DNA of 64,000 nt, taken from Planctomycetota bacterium (GTDB taxonomy: Bacteria; Planctomycetota; Planctomycetia; Planctomycetales; Planctomycetaceae). The position numbers and the translations under genes are program-made. The stretch is taken from the NCBI GenBank assembly GCA_023417655.1, contig JAEZFD010000043.1, forward strand, positions 124,001 to 188,000, read 5' to 3'. Positions 9,930-19,800 of this stretch are shown here, piece by piece. The notes below the pieces were generated by a model. That model made no database searches, had not been told where the DNA came from, and was given only the letters and a program-made list of their open reading frames with translations. Each line of letters opens with the position of its first letter. Positions within the stretch are counted from its first letter, which is position 1.

Positions 9930-10760
9930 ATGAGCGAGAGGCTGTTTCTCGTTTTGATGTTGTTGGGGCTCTCGCTCTCGCAGAGAGCAAATGCTCAAGA
10001 AGCGGCGTCTTCCGCAGCATTTCTGCAGAATGGTGTGACCGCTCATCGAGGGAATTCAATCGAGTTCCCTGAGAACACGATGGCAGCATTTCAGAGCGCG
10101 ATCGAACTCGGTGCAGACTGGATCGAGTTGGATCTGTTCCTCACCCGCGATGGTAAGATTGTCGTCATTCATGACAAATCTACTGCTCGAGTCGGTGACC
10201 GGGCCCTGATGGTCGGTGAATCGACATATGACCAGTTGCTCGCTGTCGATGTTGCCTCGGACTTTCGCAAGCGGCATCACAAGTCTCTGGATGAATGTCC
10301 GCCAGCGAAAATCCCGCTGCTGGAAGATGTCCTTCGGCTGGTCGGGACTCAGGCGAAAACCAGAGTCTCACTGCAGCCCAAGGTTGACTGCGTGGCTGAA
10401 GCAGTCGCGATCGTTCAGAAGTTGAAAATGGAACGGCAGGCGGGCTTCAACGATGGCAATCTGCAGTTCATGATCGAAGCGAAAAGGCGGGCACCTGAGG
10501 TCACGATCTTCTGGGATCGCGGACCTGAAACCGATCTCGACAAAGACATCGCGATCGCCAGAGAACACCAGTTCCACGCTCTCGTCTTACGTCATGATGG
10601 GGTGACGGAGGTGAAGATTCAGAAGATCAAGGACGCCGGTCTGGAGGCGGGTGCCTGGACCGTCAATGACCCGAAGGTCATGCAGAAGCTGCACAACTGG
10701 GGCGTCCAACGGATATACACTGACGATCCCCGAACCCTGCTCAGACTCATCTCGCGATAA
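9930..10760 (+). CDS. secreted glycerophosphodiester phosphodiesterase
   Basis: A 276-residue hydrolase of the GDPD family, which splits glycerophosphodiesters into glycerol-3-phosphate and an alcohol. The ATG at 9930 has GAAGAGGAG 10 bases upstream and gives a clean signal peptide (LFLVLMLLGLSLSQRANAQ), so the enzyme is probably periplasmic or secreted. Catalytic features: H39-R40 in TAHRGNSIEFPENTMAAF, E67 and D69 in ELDLFLTRDG, and H81 in VIHD. A longer in-frame reading starting inside gltX is unlikely because it lacks the signal. It follows gltX by 17 bases. It could serve phospholipid turnover or scavenging of phosphodiesters. Confidence 0.92.
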   Translation: MSERLFLVLMLLGLSLSQRANAQEAASSAAFLQNGVTAHRGNSIEFPENTMAAFQSAIELGADWIELDLFLTRDGKIVVIHDKSTARVGDRALMVGESTYDQLLAVDVASDFRKRHHKSLDECPPAKIPLLEDVLRLVGTQAKTRVSLQPKVDCVAEAVAIVQKLKMERQAGFNDGNLQFMIEAKRRAPEVTIFWDRGPETDLDKDIAIAREHQFHALVLRHDGVTEVKIQKIKDAGLEAGAWTVNDPKVMQKLHNWGVQRIYTDDPRTLLRLISR

Positions 10761-10840
10761 CGAGGGCAGATCATCTTGCGAAGTTGACCCAGTCCATTCG
10801 GGCAGGATCAACCTCCTCAGAGTCGCTCGAGTTGCAATGA

Positions 10841-11173
10841 TCAGAGACTCTGCAGCATTCGGGCTGCAGTCTTCTTGTTTCGTTCGTTGTCGGTTGAGCT
10901 GTTCAATTCCCGAAGATCCTTCAACAGCGATGTCTTCTTCGCCGGATCAGTGACGAACTTTTCGATTCCCTCGTCAATACCTTCCAGTGCGCTGCCTGTG
11001 TCACCGGTCTGGCTGACGGACGTGAGGCGGTGCTTGAGTCCTTCCAGACTCTCGGTTGGCCCTCCCACGGCGTCGGGGGCAGTTGAAGACGGCGTGACCG
11101 GATCATTCGGTCCGCAGGCAGAAGTGGTGACCGCCAGCAGAGTGATCAGGAGCAGTAGGGAAAAACGTTTCAT
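10841..11173 (-). CDS. small lipoprotein of a DUF1559/lipoprotein unit
   Basis: Predicted 110-residue lipoprotein of unknown function. The signal peptide MKRFSLLLLITLLAVTTSAC ends with a lipobox cysteine (SAC), followed by a Pro/Ser/Thr linker and a charged, probably helical region. It lies downstream of the DUF1559 gene at 11396-12478, with the conserved 100-nt element and a strong hairpin in the spacer. Length, layout and context match the lipoprotein at 1367-1714, although sequence similarity is weak. It converges with the glycerophosphodiesterase gene, 80 bases away; no clear terminator is seen between them. Confidence 0.85.
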   Translation of the reverse strand: MKRFSLLLLITLLAVTTSACGPNDPVTPSSTAPDAVGGPTESLEGLKHRLTSVSQTGDTGSALEGIDEGIEKFVTDPAKKTSLLKDLRELNSSTDNERNKKTAARMLQSL

Positions 11174-11233
11174 CTGAGAGTCCTCAGCGAGTGATCATTG
11201 AGTAACGAAGAAAATGGAAGACATTTAAATAGA

Positions 11234-11263
11234 AGAAGGGAGGCAGAACCCGGCCTCCCTTCT
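11234..11263 (-). other. strong hairpin between conserved element and lipoprotein
   Basis: Perfect 11-bp inverted repeat (11234-11244 with 11253-11263) with an 8-base loop. On the minus strand it is followed by TTCTATTT. It sits between a DUF1559 gene and its lipoprotein gene. It could be a partial terminator or attenuator, or protect the mRNA 3' end of the first gene. Confidence 0.65.
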
Positions 11264-11295
11264 CTTTATTGCGAAATCAGAATCGAGTCGAATCG

Positions 11296-11395
11296 GACCA
11301 TATTGCCTTTTGGTCTGCCCGTCCCCAGCTCGCGGGATGCAGCGTTTATTCTGTTGAAAGTCGCGCTGCGCGGGCAGACGGTTGAGCAAACTGCT
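11296..11395 (-). ncRNA. conserved structured element downstream of DUF1559 gene (copy B)
   Basis: Second copy of the 100-nt element, starting at the base after the DUF1559 stop codon on the minus strand. The main 9-bp helix joins plus-strand 11371-11379 with 11313-11321 and is fully Watson-Crick here. An inner CGCG/CGCG helix joins 11362-11365 with 11331-11334. Compared with copy A, the pairs at element positions 18-82 and 25-75 change on both sides, and 17-83 and 23-77 change on one side, all keeping pairing. The nearly invariant parts are TTTGCTC, CGCAGCGCG and CCGCG. Confidence 0.7.
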
Positions 11396-12478
<1,083 letters not shown>

Positions 12479-12938
12479 CAAGAACTCCTTGAAAGAACAT
12501 TGATTGAGAAGGACGACTCGCCTTGCTGCTTCAGGATCAACGAGAAAAAACGGGAAGCGGCGGGGGCGATTTTAGGTGGCCGCCGACACATCGCAACTGA
12601 TTAAAGGATCCTCGCGCGCATGGGACAAGTGATGCAGAATTGAGCAGATTCTGCATTCTGAGTCATCCGAGCGGCAAATGTACGGCATTTGTCGCGGAAA
12701 ATCCCGGGTAAGAGCAATTCCCCGGAGAGGGGGACCGGGCGAAAGAACGCGTTTACAAGCGAAATAAAATTGAGAATTCAAGCGAACTATGGGCGTTAAT
12801 GGATTTGCATGCGAAGACTTTGTCCACAATGTGAGCCCAGCTGCCCAGAAAGCGCGGAGAGTCTGCGTTACGCCTCTCTGAAAGGCGTACCTCCGGAGGA
12901 GCGGCCATGCCTTGCAGTCGGGCGCCGTTTCTCGCAGT
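12479..12938 (-). other. long leader/intergenic region with small hairpins
   Basis: This 460-base interval lies between the isochorismatase-like gene and the DUF1559 gene on the same strand. Short inverted repeats are visible: GCAGAAT/ATTCTGC around 12632-12657, CAAATG/CATTTG around 12674-12691, and TACGCC/GGCGTA around 12869-12889. A minus-strand frame of 128 codons exists here but shows no protein-like character. No gene is supported. Confidence 0.45.
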
Positions 12939-13517
12939 TCAGGAGCGGAGACGGTCAAAGTCGATTTCTGACGAGTCGCAGGTGAAAGCCTTTACCGTCA
13001 GGGCCATTTGCTCGATCGCTGTGGCATGCAGTTGAGGAGTATTCGCTGCAGAGCAATCACGCGGGACGATGACTTCATAGTCTCTCAGATAAGCGTCGTT
13101 CGCGGTAAAAAGAACGCAGAGATTGGTGGCGACGCCCGTCAGGATAACGGTTCCGCAGCCGAGATGTTCCAGGAGCAGTTCGAGTGTGGTCCCGAAGAAC
13201 CCTGAGAATTTGGGTTTGAGAACGAAGAAGTCTTTCGGGCCGGGACGAAGAAGCTGAACGAGTTCCCGTCCGCGGCTTTCTGGCCTCTCGCAATACTCCA
13301 CCTGAGCCTGCAGATTCGATTGCCAGCGACCGAAGTTGTCGTTGACATAGATGACCGGAACTTCGGCTTCTAATGCACGCTGCTTGAGGTCACGGATGCG
13401 GTGCGCCATGGGGAGCGCCGATTTCAGAAGGGCCTCCCCTTCAGAAAAGTCGAGGTCGTTGATCACGTCGATGATCAGCAGAGCGATCCCCTGCCTTCCG
13501 GTGCGATCCTTCTTCAT
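12939..13517 (-). CDS. isochorismatase-family cysteine hydrolase
   Basis: A 192-residue cysteine hydrolase of the isochorismatase superfamily, cytoplasmic. The expected Asp-Lys-Cys triad is visible: D17 in LLIIDVINDLDF, a lysine in VLKPKFSGFFGT (K101 or K103), and C134 in TGVATNLCVLFTANDA. The family includes nicotinamidases, ureidoacrylate and biuret hydrolases; the motif set does not fix the substrate. The ATG at 13517 gives a start (MKKDRTGRQG) right before the first strand, as usual. Genes on both sides are unrelated, so context gives no hint of the pathway. Confidence 0.9.
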   Translation of the reverse strand: MKKDRTGRQGIALLIIDVINDLDFSEGEALLKSALPMAHRIRDLKQRALEAEVPVIYVNDNFGRWQSNLQAQVEYCERPESRGRELVQLLRPGPKDFFVLKPKFSGFFGTTLELLLEHLGCGTVILTGVATNLCVLFTANDAYLRDYEVIVPRDCSAANTPQLHATAIEQMALTVKAFTCDSSEIDFDRLRS

Positions 13518-13803
13518 GTCGCAGTATCCACCAAATCACTGAGTTTGAACTACCGACTCCCACAGCAATGAACGCGGGATGATCTCAGCGTAGCAGTCTC
13601 TTTCCGCGAATCGAGAGGGTTCTCTGAAACCGGGAGAGTTCCCGGGGCCGAATCCCGGCCGTGGTCGGATTCGGGAAGCGGATTTGCCCGGCGGGAACTC
13701 CATCGATAAACTGATTCACCGATCGAGGAGACATCTCATGAGCGGATTCCCGTGTCCTCCAGCCTCGCTGCACAGATCCTCACCGTGAGAATGTGATGGA
13801 GAT

Positions 13804-15558
13804 GTGGCATCCAATGAAGGATTTTCCTTGGCTATTCTTCAGGTAATCAGCGGTGCTGCCACCGGGTCTCAGTTCTCATTGACCGCAGATCGAACCATTC
13901 TGGGTCGACACCCGAACTGCCAGATCGTTCTCCAGAGCGGCGTCGTCAGCCGGCACCATGCGCAGGTTCTCGAAAGTCACGGAACCTTCTATATTGAAGA
14001 TCTCCGGAGTCGGAACGGGACCTTCGTCAACGACGTCAAGATCGACAAGCGGACCGAGCTGGAAGATGGGGACCAGATCCGACTCTGCGAAATTGTTCTC
14101 GAATTCATCAAGTATCCTTCGGCACCAGAACCGGAGTTGATCGTCGAGGAGAACCGGATCAGTCTGGATTCGGAGACGGTCGAGACCCTGAAGTCAGGAG
14201 TTCTGGAGCAGAGTCAATTCTACCAGTCGATTATTCCCCACTCTGTTGAATTTGAGAGTGCAACCTCCATCCGTCGGGCCTCGGCAGAGAGCCATCTGAA
14301 GTCGACGGTCGATCCCAGCGTCAAGCTGACGGCGATTCTGGAGTTCACCCGGGCACTAGCCCGTGACCTGCAGGTCGAGTCTGTGCTCCCGAAGATGCTC
14401 GGAACCCTGTTCAATATCTTCCCTCAGGCAGAACAAGGTTTCGTGCTGCTGAAAGATGGGGACTCGGACAAGCTGCGGCTGAAAGCGAGTCGCACCCGCA
14501 GTGGGAGCGAAGCCGAGTCAGTCGCGGTCAGCATGACCGTGGTTCGTCATGCCCTGCAGACCCGGGAATCGATTCTCAGCCGGAATGTCCTGGATGATTC
14601 CCGGTTCAAGAAGAGCACGGCACTGTCACGGATGCGGATCGCTTCGGTGATGTGCGTGCCGATGATTACCCCTGAAGAAGAAGCGATTGGGGTGATCCAG
14701 ATTGTCACCCGCGATGGGGACAGAGCCTTCTCTGAAGAGGATCTCGATCTGCTCTCCAGTCTGGCGGCTCAGGCGACCATGGCTGTCGAGAATGCGCGTC
14801 TGCACGAGGAGCATGTGCTGCGGCGCGAGCTGGAGCGAGACCTGGAATTCGCGACGCAGGTTCAATTGGGATTCCTGCCGAAATCCCGTCCCGTTGTTCC
14901 GGGGTATGGTTTCGGAGACTACTACGAAGCCGCGCTGAGTGTCGGCGGCGATTACTTCGACTACATCGCCCTTCCCGATGGCCGCGTCGCGATGGCGATC
15001 GGAGATGTTGCCGGAAAAGGAATGCCTGCCGCCCTGCTGATGGCCCGGCTGTATTCCTCAACCCGATTCCAGCTGTTGACCCGGAAATCAGTCGAAGCGG
15101 CTGTTTCAGGACTGAATGAGGAACTGGCGAGCAGCGGACTCGGGCATCGGTTTATCACCTTCCTGCTGATGCTCCTCGATCCCTCGGAGAACACCGTCAC
15201 GATTGTGAACGCTGGCCATCTTCCCCCCCGCATCCGTCATTTGGATGGCACAGTTACAGCACTTGCCCGCGATGCGGCGAGCCTTCCGTTAGGGATCATG
15301 CCGGAACTGACCTATAGCTCGGAGACGAGTCCGATCCTGCCGGGTGACATGATTCTTGCCTACACCGACGGAGTGAGCGAGGCGATGAATGTCGCCCATG
15401 AAATGTACGGGACAGATCGGCTGGTGAACTTCTTCTCCCGAGCTTCCGGTGAAGTGGGAGAAGTGATCAGTCAGCTTGTCGAAGATGTGGAAGAGTTCAC
15501 CGGCGATGCGACGTCACGAGATGACACCTGCATCATTGGGGTTCAGCGATTCGCCTGA
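13804..15558 (+). CDS. FHA-GAF-SpoIIE (PP2C-type) phosphatase
   Basis: A 584-residue cytoplasmic signalling protein. Residues about 10-105 form a forkhead-associated domain, which binds phosphothreonine (GRHPNC 34-39, SRHHA 49-53, RNGTF 70-74). Residues about 175-335 look like a GAF sensor domain (FVLLKDGDSDKLRLKASR, then VMCVPM). The C-terminal 200 residues are a SpoIIE/RsbU-like PP2C phosphatase with metal-binding aspartates in GGDYFDYI, GDVAGKGMPAALLMA, AYTDGVSEA and RDDTCIIG. Such proteins typically dephosphorylate anti-sigma antagonists in partner-switching pathways; no partner is encoded here. The start is a GTG, with GGAG closely upstream, so the start is tentative. Its 3' end overlaps the convergent hydrolase gene by 16 bases. 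Confidence 0.93.
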   Translation: MASNEGFSLAILQVISGAATGSQFSLTADRTILGRHPNCQIVLQSGVVSRHHAQVLESHGTFYIEDLRSRNGTFVNDVKIDKRTELEDGDQIRLCEIVLEFIKYPSAPEPELIVEENRISLDSETVETLKSGVLEQSQFYQSIIPHSVEFESATSIRRASAESHLKSTVDPSVKLTAILEFTRALARDLQVESVLPKMLGTLFNIFPQAEQGFVLLKDGDSDKLRLKASRTRSGSEAESVAVSMTVVRHALQTRESILSRNVLDDSRFKKSTALSRMRIASVMCVPMITPEEEAIGVIQIVTRDGDRAFSEEDLDLLSSLAAQATMAVENARLHEEHVLRRELERDLEFATQVQLGFLPKSRPVVPGYGFGDYYEAALSVGGDYFDYIALPDGRVAMAIGDVAGKGMPAALLMARLYSSTRFQLLTRKSVEAAVSGLNEELASSGLGHRFITFLLMLLDPSENTVTIVNAGHLPPRIRHLDGTVTALARDAASLPLGIMPELTYSSETSPILPGDMILAYTDGVSEAMNVAHEMYGTDRLVNFFSRASGEVGEVISQLVEDVEEFTGDATSRDDTCIIGVQRFA

Positions 15559-16559
15559 TCCGGCTCGACCGGGACCCGGTCAGGTTTCCCGCCCAACTCA
15601 GGCTTCCCGTTTAGATCAGGCTTCACAACCATGATGCTGGTGGCGAGATCCTCTCGAATCCGTTGATGCGGAGAGCCTTTCGGCAGGTCTTGAAGCGTCT
15701 GTGCAATTTGCTTGTGCCCCCGAGGCACCAGTCCGATATGGCAAATAGGTTCGCCGGGTGCGGTCACCGGCAGCGTCGTCATGCCCAGCACAATCCCGTT
15801 CTGCTGCGAGTAAATCACTTCGCCCTCAGACCCGACAAGTCCATCGATGGTGACGATCGGAGTTCCTTTGGACACGATGTCACCGGGCGCGACATGGAAA
15901 TGCAGAAACCCGGCAGAGTCAGCGCGGATCCAGCTTGTTTCGCGAATAATTGTCCGAAACGGGGGCGCCTCTGGCGTCCCGGCCAGCATGCCGATTTTGA
16001 TCAGCATGTTACGGATGCCCCGCAGCATGTATTCGACGACCAGCGTCTCGACCTTCCAGACCTCCCCGGCCTCGACAATAAAGGTTGGACACCCCGCTTC
16101 ACAGGCGGCCTGTCTCAGGCAGCCGTTGGGACCGGCTTCCGCGACGGTCACTTCACTGCCGAACGCCGTCGTCAACCGCTTTAACTCCGGGATGCGGAGG
16201 TCGGCTCTGATGTTGGGAAAGTTGGTACGGCGAACTGCCGCGGTGTGGAGATCGATTCCATAGTCCGATCGCTCGACGATCTCATCGAGAAAAAGCCGGG
16301 CCATTCGCGAGGCCAGACTTCCTTTCGGACTTCCTGGAAAGGATCGATTCAGGTCACGCCGGTCAGGCAGATAACGGGAATGCCGCTCGAACCCGAGAAC
16401 ATTGACGACGGGGATGAGAATCAAGCTGCCGGACTGCAGGGGAAAATCGGTATCGAGAATCAGTTGCCGGATCGTACCGGTGCCGTTGATCTCATCGCCG
16501 TGCACTGCGGCCGAGATGAAAACCGTGGGACCAGGTTTTGGACCGCGGCGGACATGCAC
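15543..16559 (-). CDS. succinylglutamate desuccinylase/aspartoacylase-family hydrolase
   Basis: Zinc carboxypeptidase-like hydrolase of the AstE/AspA family. Zinc-binding features are AAVHGDEING (about residues 18-27 from the GTG at 16559) and GIDLHTAAV; RDLNRSFPG is also typical. The C-terminal third is a beta-rich barrel seen in this family (SAGFLHFHVAPGDIVSKGTP). The frame continues upstream of the GTG and still looks like family sequence (IGLGERRNVFLEVSASYSG, then IQIPVHVRRG), up to position 16694, where an ATC is preceded by AAGGAG. The annotated start is therefore probably too short by up to 45 residues. The gene converges with, and overlaps, the SpoIIE phosphatase gene by 16 bases. Substrate unknown. 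Confidence 0.85.
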   Translation of the reverse strand: MHVRRGPKPGPTVFISAAVHGDEINGTGTIRQLILDTDFPLQSGSLILIPVVNVLGFERHSRYLPDRRDLNRSFPGSPKGSLASRMARLFLDEIVERSDYGIDLHTAAVRRTNFPNIRADLRIPELKRLTTAFGSEVTVAEAGPNGCLRQAACEAGCPTFIVEAGEVWKVETLVVEYMLRGIRNMLIKIGMLAGTPEAPPFRTIIRETSWIRADSAGFLHFHVAPGDIVSKGTPIVTIDGLVGSEGEVIYSQQNGIVLGMTTLPVTAPGEPICHIGLVPRGHKQIAQTLQDLPKGSPHQRIREDLATSIMVVKPDLNGKPELGGKPDRVPVEPDQANR

Positions 16560-16838
16560 AGGAATCTGAATCGCATGACCACTGTAGCTGGCACTAACCT
16601 CGAGGAAGACGTTTCGTCTTTCCCCAAGTCCGATGTGGATGTCTCCCCACTGTTCGGCGTGCTTCAGCCGGTTCCGCTGTCGCTGACTGCTGATGCCTTG
16701 ACTCCTTCAGGCCCTGTGCCCTGTCTGACTCCCGGAAAGCTGTACTCCGCAAGGACCCCGGAATTCACTTTTCTTCAATTGAATGTTGCCGCGTTCTGTG
16801 GAGGTTGTCCAGACCTGTGACGAAGTCACTTACCAGAA

Positions 16839-19800
16839 CTATTCCACAATCAGCATGCCGTTCATCACCATCCAGTGACCGGGGAACGTACATAAATAAG
16901 GGTATCGCCCCGGCTCCTTCGGAACCTGAAAGAAAACTGTGAATCGTTCGCCGGGTTCCACAATATCAGTATAGACAATGACATCATCGGTCTGAGGCAC
17001 GTAGTGACGAAGGTAAGCTTCGGGATCAGCAATGAGTCCATTGGTCAGATCGCCAACCTTCTGCAGTGTCCCCGGCTTGAGTAACGCCCAGTTGTGCGGC
17101 ACGACATCGGGATTTCGCAGCGTGAACTTCAGCGTTTCACCCGCTTTGGCTTTAATCGTCGCCTGTTTGAAGGTCAGGTTCTTGTTCGTGTCGATCGTCA
17201 CCGCCCGTGCGTTTGGAAGCTCGTTCTTCCAGGGGTTCGGGATCTGCCGATTCAACTTATCCATATCCCGGAGAATCGGGTGCGGATTGATCGTCTTCGC
17301 GACCTGCTTGTAATCCTTGAACTGGGTAAAGGGTCGATCCAGAGCATGAATTGTGCAGATCAGATCATGGCGACGATCATTTGGATTCACTTCCAGTTGC
17401 AGGTGCAGCTGATTGACCGGCTGCAGGTCAGGAATCTCAAGAAAGACCGTCTTGCCGTCCGGGAGGATCTGAACGGAAGTGATTTCAAAGTGATCGTGCC
17501 CGCGAACTCCCGGGTGCCGAGTCGAAAACTCAGGTGAGCCATAAGCGCGGCTGTACCGATAGTTCCAGGCCTGTGCGAACTGGAGAGTCAGATCTTTCGC
17601 AATCACAGGATCGACCGGCAATGCGAACTCCACCGCGACCCCGTTTTCATGTGAGTGAATGCCGACCGGCACTTGTGTCGGTGTGCCTGTATATCGCAGC
17701 CGCTGGAATGAGCCATCGTCAGGAGTGAAACAGGTCCAGCCGTTCATACCGGCCACATAGACCTGTCCGTCAGCGGGGTTCACCGCGCCGCGATGGGCTC
17801 CGGACCGATAATCGCCGGGCAGGACAACGGCGGTTCCCTGCTTCTGTCCGTTCACTTCGTCTTCCAGCACCAGAAACGCCGTGCCGGTTCCGTATGAGAA
17901 GTGCAGCAGATGATTCTGCATTGGTCCCCAACGATTGCTCGCCGCGAAGACCTGACCGCCTGACGAATTGTCGAGACCGCGAGGGAGGTACAGCAGCGGA
18001 AGAGACGGCTGCTTCCCGTTGACTGGTCCACGGTATCCATAGTGCGGGACCTCGCCACTGGCGGGTAATTCGGAAGGAGCAGCACAGACCATGGACGCCG
18101 GGGTCCAATCACCTTCAGAGCAAGGCAATGTCAGTCGTCCGTCAGGCAATATCCCGAGTCCATCCGGATTACGGAAGCCAGTCGCGATGACTTGGGACGT
18201 CTTACCGTCCGGTGAAATCTTCACCAGGCCTTCGTTTCCTGAGGCGATATAGAAGTTCCCGGCTTTGTCCCGTTCCAGTCCGCAGATGAAGTCGTGACCT
18301 GCGGCAGACGTGACATAAGCCATGCTGAAGCATTCATAGAAATCGGCTTCATCATCTCCGTTGCGATCATGCAGCCGCGTGATCATGTCGCGCCCGAGGA
18401 CATAGGTCACATCGTCCGCAACAACGAGTCCGAGTGCCTGATGCAATCCGGTTGCGTAACGCTTCCAGGTCACCTTGGCAGGTTGACCAGCCGGGACATT
18501 GAATCCGGTGACTTTCCAGACGTCTCCCTGCATCGTGCAGAGCATTGCACTGCCATCCGAAAGAAATCCGATTCCGCCGAAGTAGAACAGGGCTCGCCAC
18601 GGATTTTCAAAGGGAACTTCGATTGTGTCGATCGCATAGCCCGGCTGATTGCCGTATTGAACGCCGGTGACCAATTTCTGCGGCCACTGCGACGGCCCGC
18701 CTTTTACGACATCCCGCAGCGAGTGCTTTTCGACGGGAGCGAGTTCACGCGTGAATGTGCCATCCGCATTCACCCAAGGAGCGTCCAGATAATCAATGTC
18801 GCCAATCCGATAGGCAAGAACAACGCGCTTCCCGTGACGATACAGACCCTGATAAACGCGTGGTCCTTCAGGTTCGGTCATTGCCGGTAATGGGAGTTCG
18901 GTTCCCTTCAGGCGAACCCCTTCCATGAAGCCGAATCGCACAGAGCCCATTGAGACGAAGCCATCTTTCCAGAGAACTTCGTACTTCACTGTCTCCGGAT
19001 TGAAGCAAACAGACAGCTCTCCTTGCTCTCCGAGATTCACGCAGATGCCGCGCGGGATGACCTTGTCGCCATAACGGAAGACGCCGGAGACCAACGATCC
19101 ATGATCGGCATCATTCCATCGGGTGCTTTCCCAATCCTTCTCTCCTCGCTTGCCCCAGTGTCCTAAAGCTCCGCCGTTCAGGCCGGGGTAATCGATCAAC
19201 AGCGGAGGAACCGGGGACTGAGTGCGGAAATAGTTCGCCTGCTTTGCATAGAAGTCATACATCCGATTCTCGTTGATCGGAGCACTTGAGAGCTGATGGT
19301 CTTCAGGGCGAAGCGGCGGGGTTTCGATCGGGAATTTTGCCGGCTGATGTGCGTGGACAGGCAATGTCATGTTGGAAACGGCTCGCTCGGCGGCAGGCGT
19401 GCGTCCCAGTTCGAGCAGGAAGCGGAACAGGTTCAAACGTTCCTGCTCGCTCAATGCAGTCAGCAGGCCTTCCGGCATGAGCGTTCCGACTTCGGCCTGC
19501 TCCTCAATTTCCGCCTTAGGAATCTTCCGTGTTGCGCCCGTCGCTGGCTGGAAGAGTTCGATTGTCTTGTCATCTGACTTGCGGACGTACCCGGTCAAAA
19601 CTTCACCCTTTTCAGTGATGAAGTTCCAGGAAGTGTATTCCGGCTTTACTTCCTTACGGGGCCAGATCACTGATTCCAGCAGATGTGCGGCGGCGCGTTG
19701 CGGTGCGAGTTCCGAAAGATTTGGTCCGACGCCGCCTCCCAGTTCACCGACCTTATGACATTGCAGGCAGGCGAGCTTCGCACTCGAGAACAGCGTCGCT

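Noticed and set aside
10780..10793. 14-mer GAAGTTGACCCAGT shared with 58200-58213
   Set aside because: Several chance 14-base matches are expected in 64 kb, and the flanks do not align.
12572..12958. 128-codon minus-strand frame between the isochorismatase and DUF1559 genes
   Set aside because: It starts within the isochorismatase gene, has no family-like pattern, and its composition looks random.
13585..13803. Coding frame upstream of the FHA-GAF-SpoIIE gene
   Set aside because: Short minus-strand frame with no support; treated as a promoter-containing gap.
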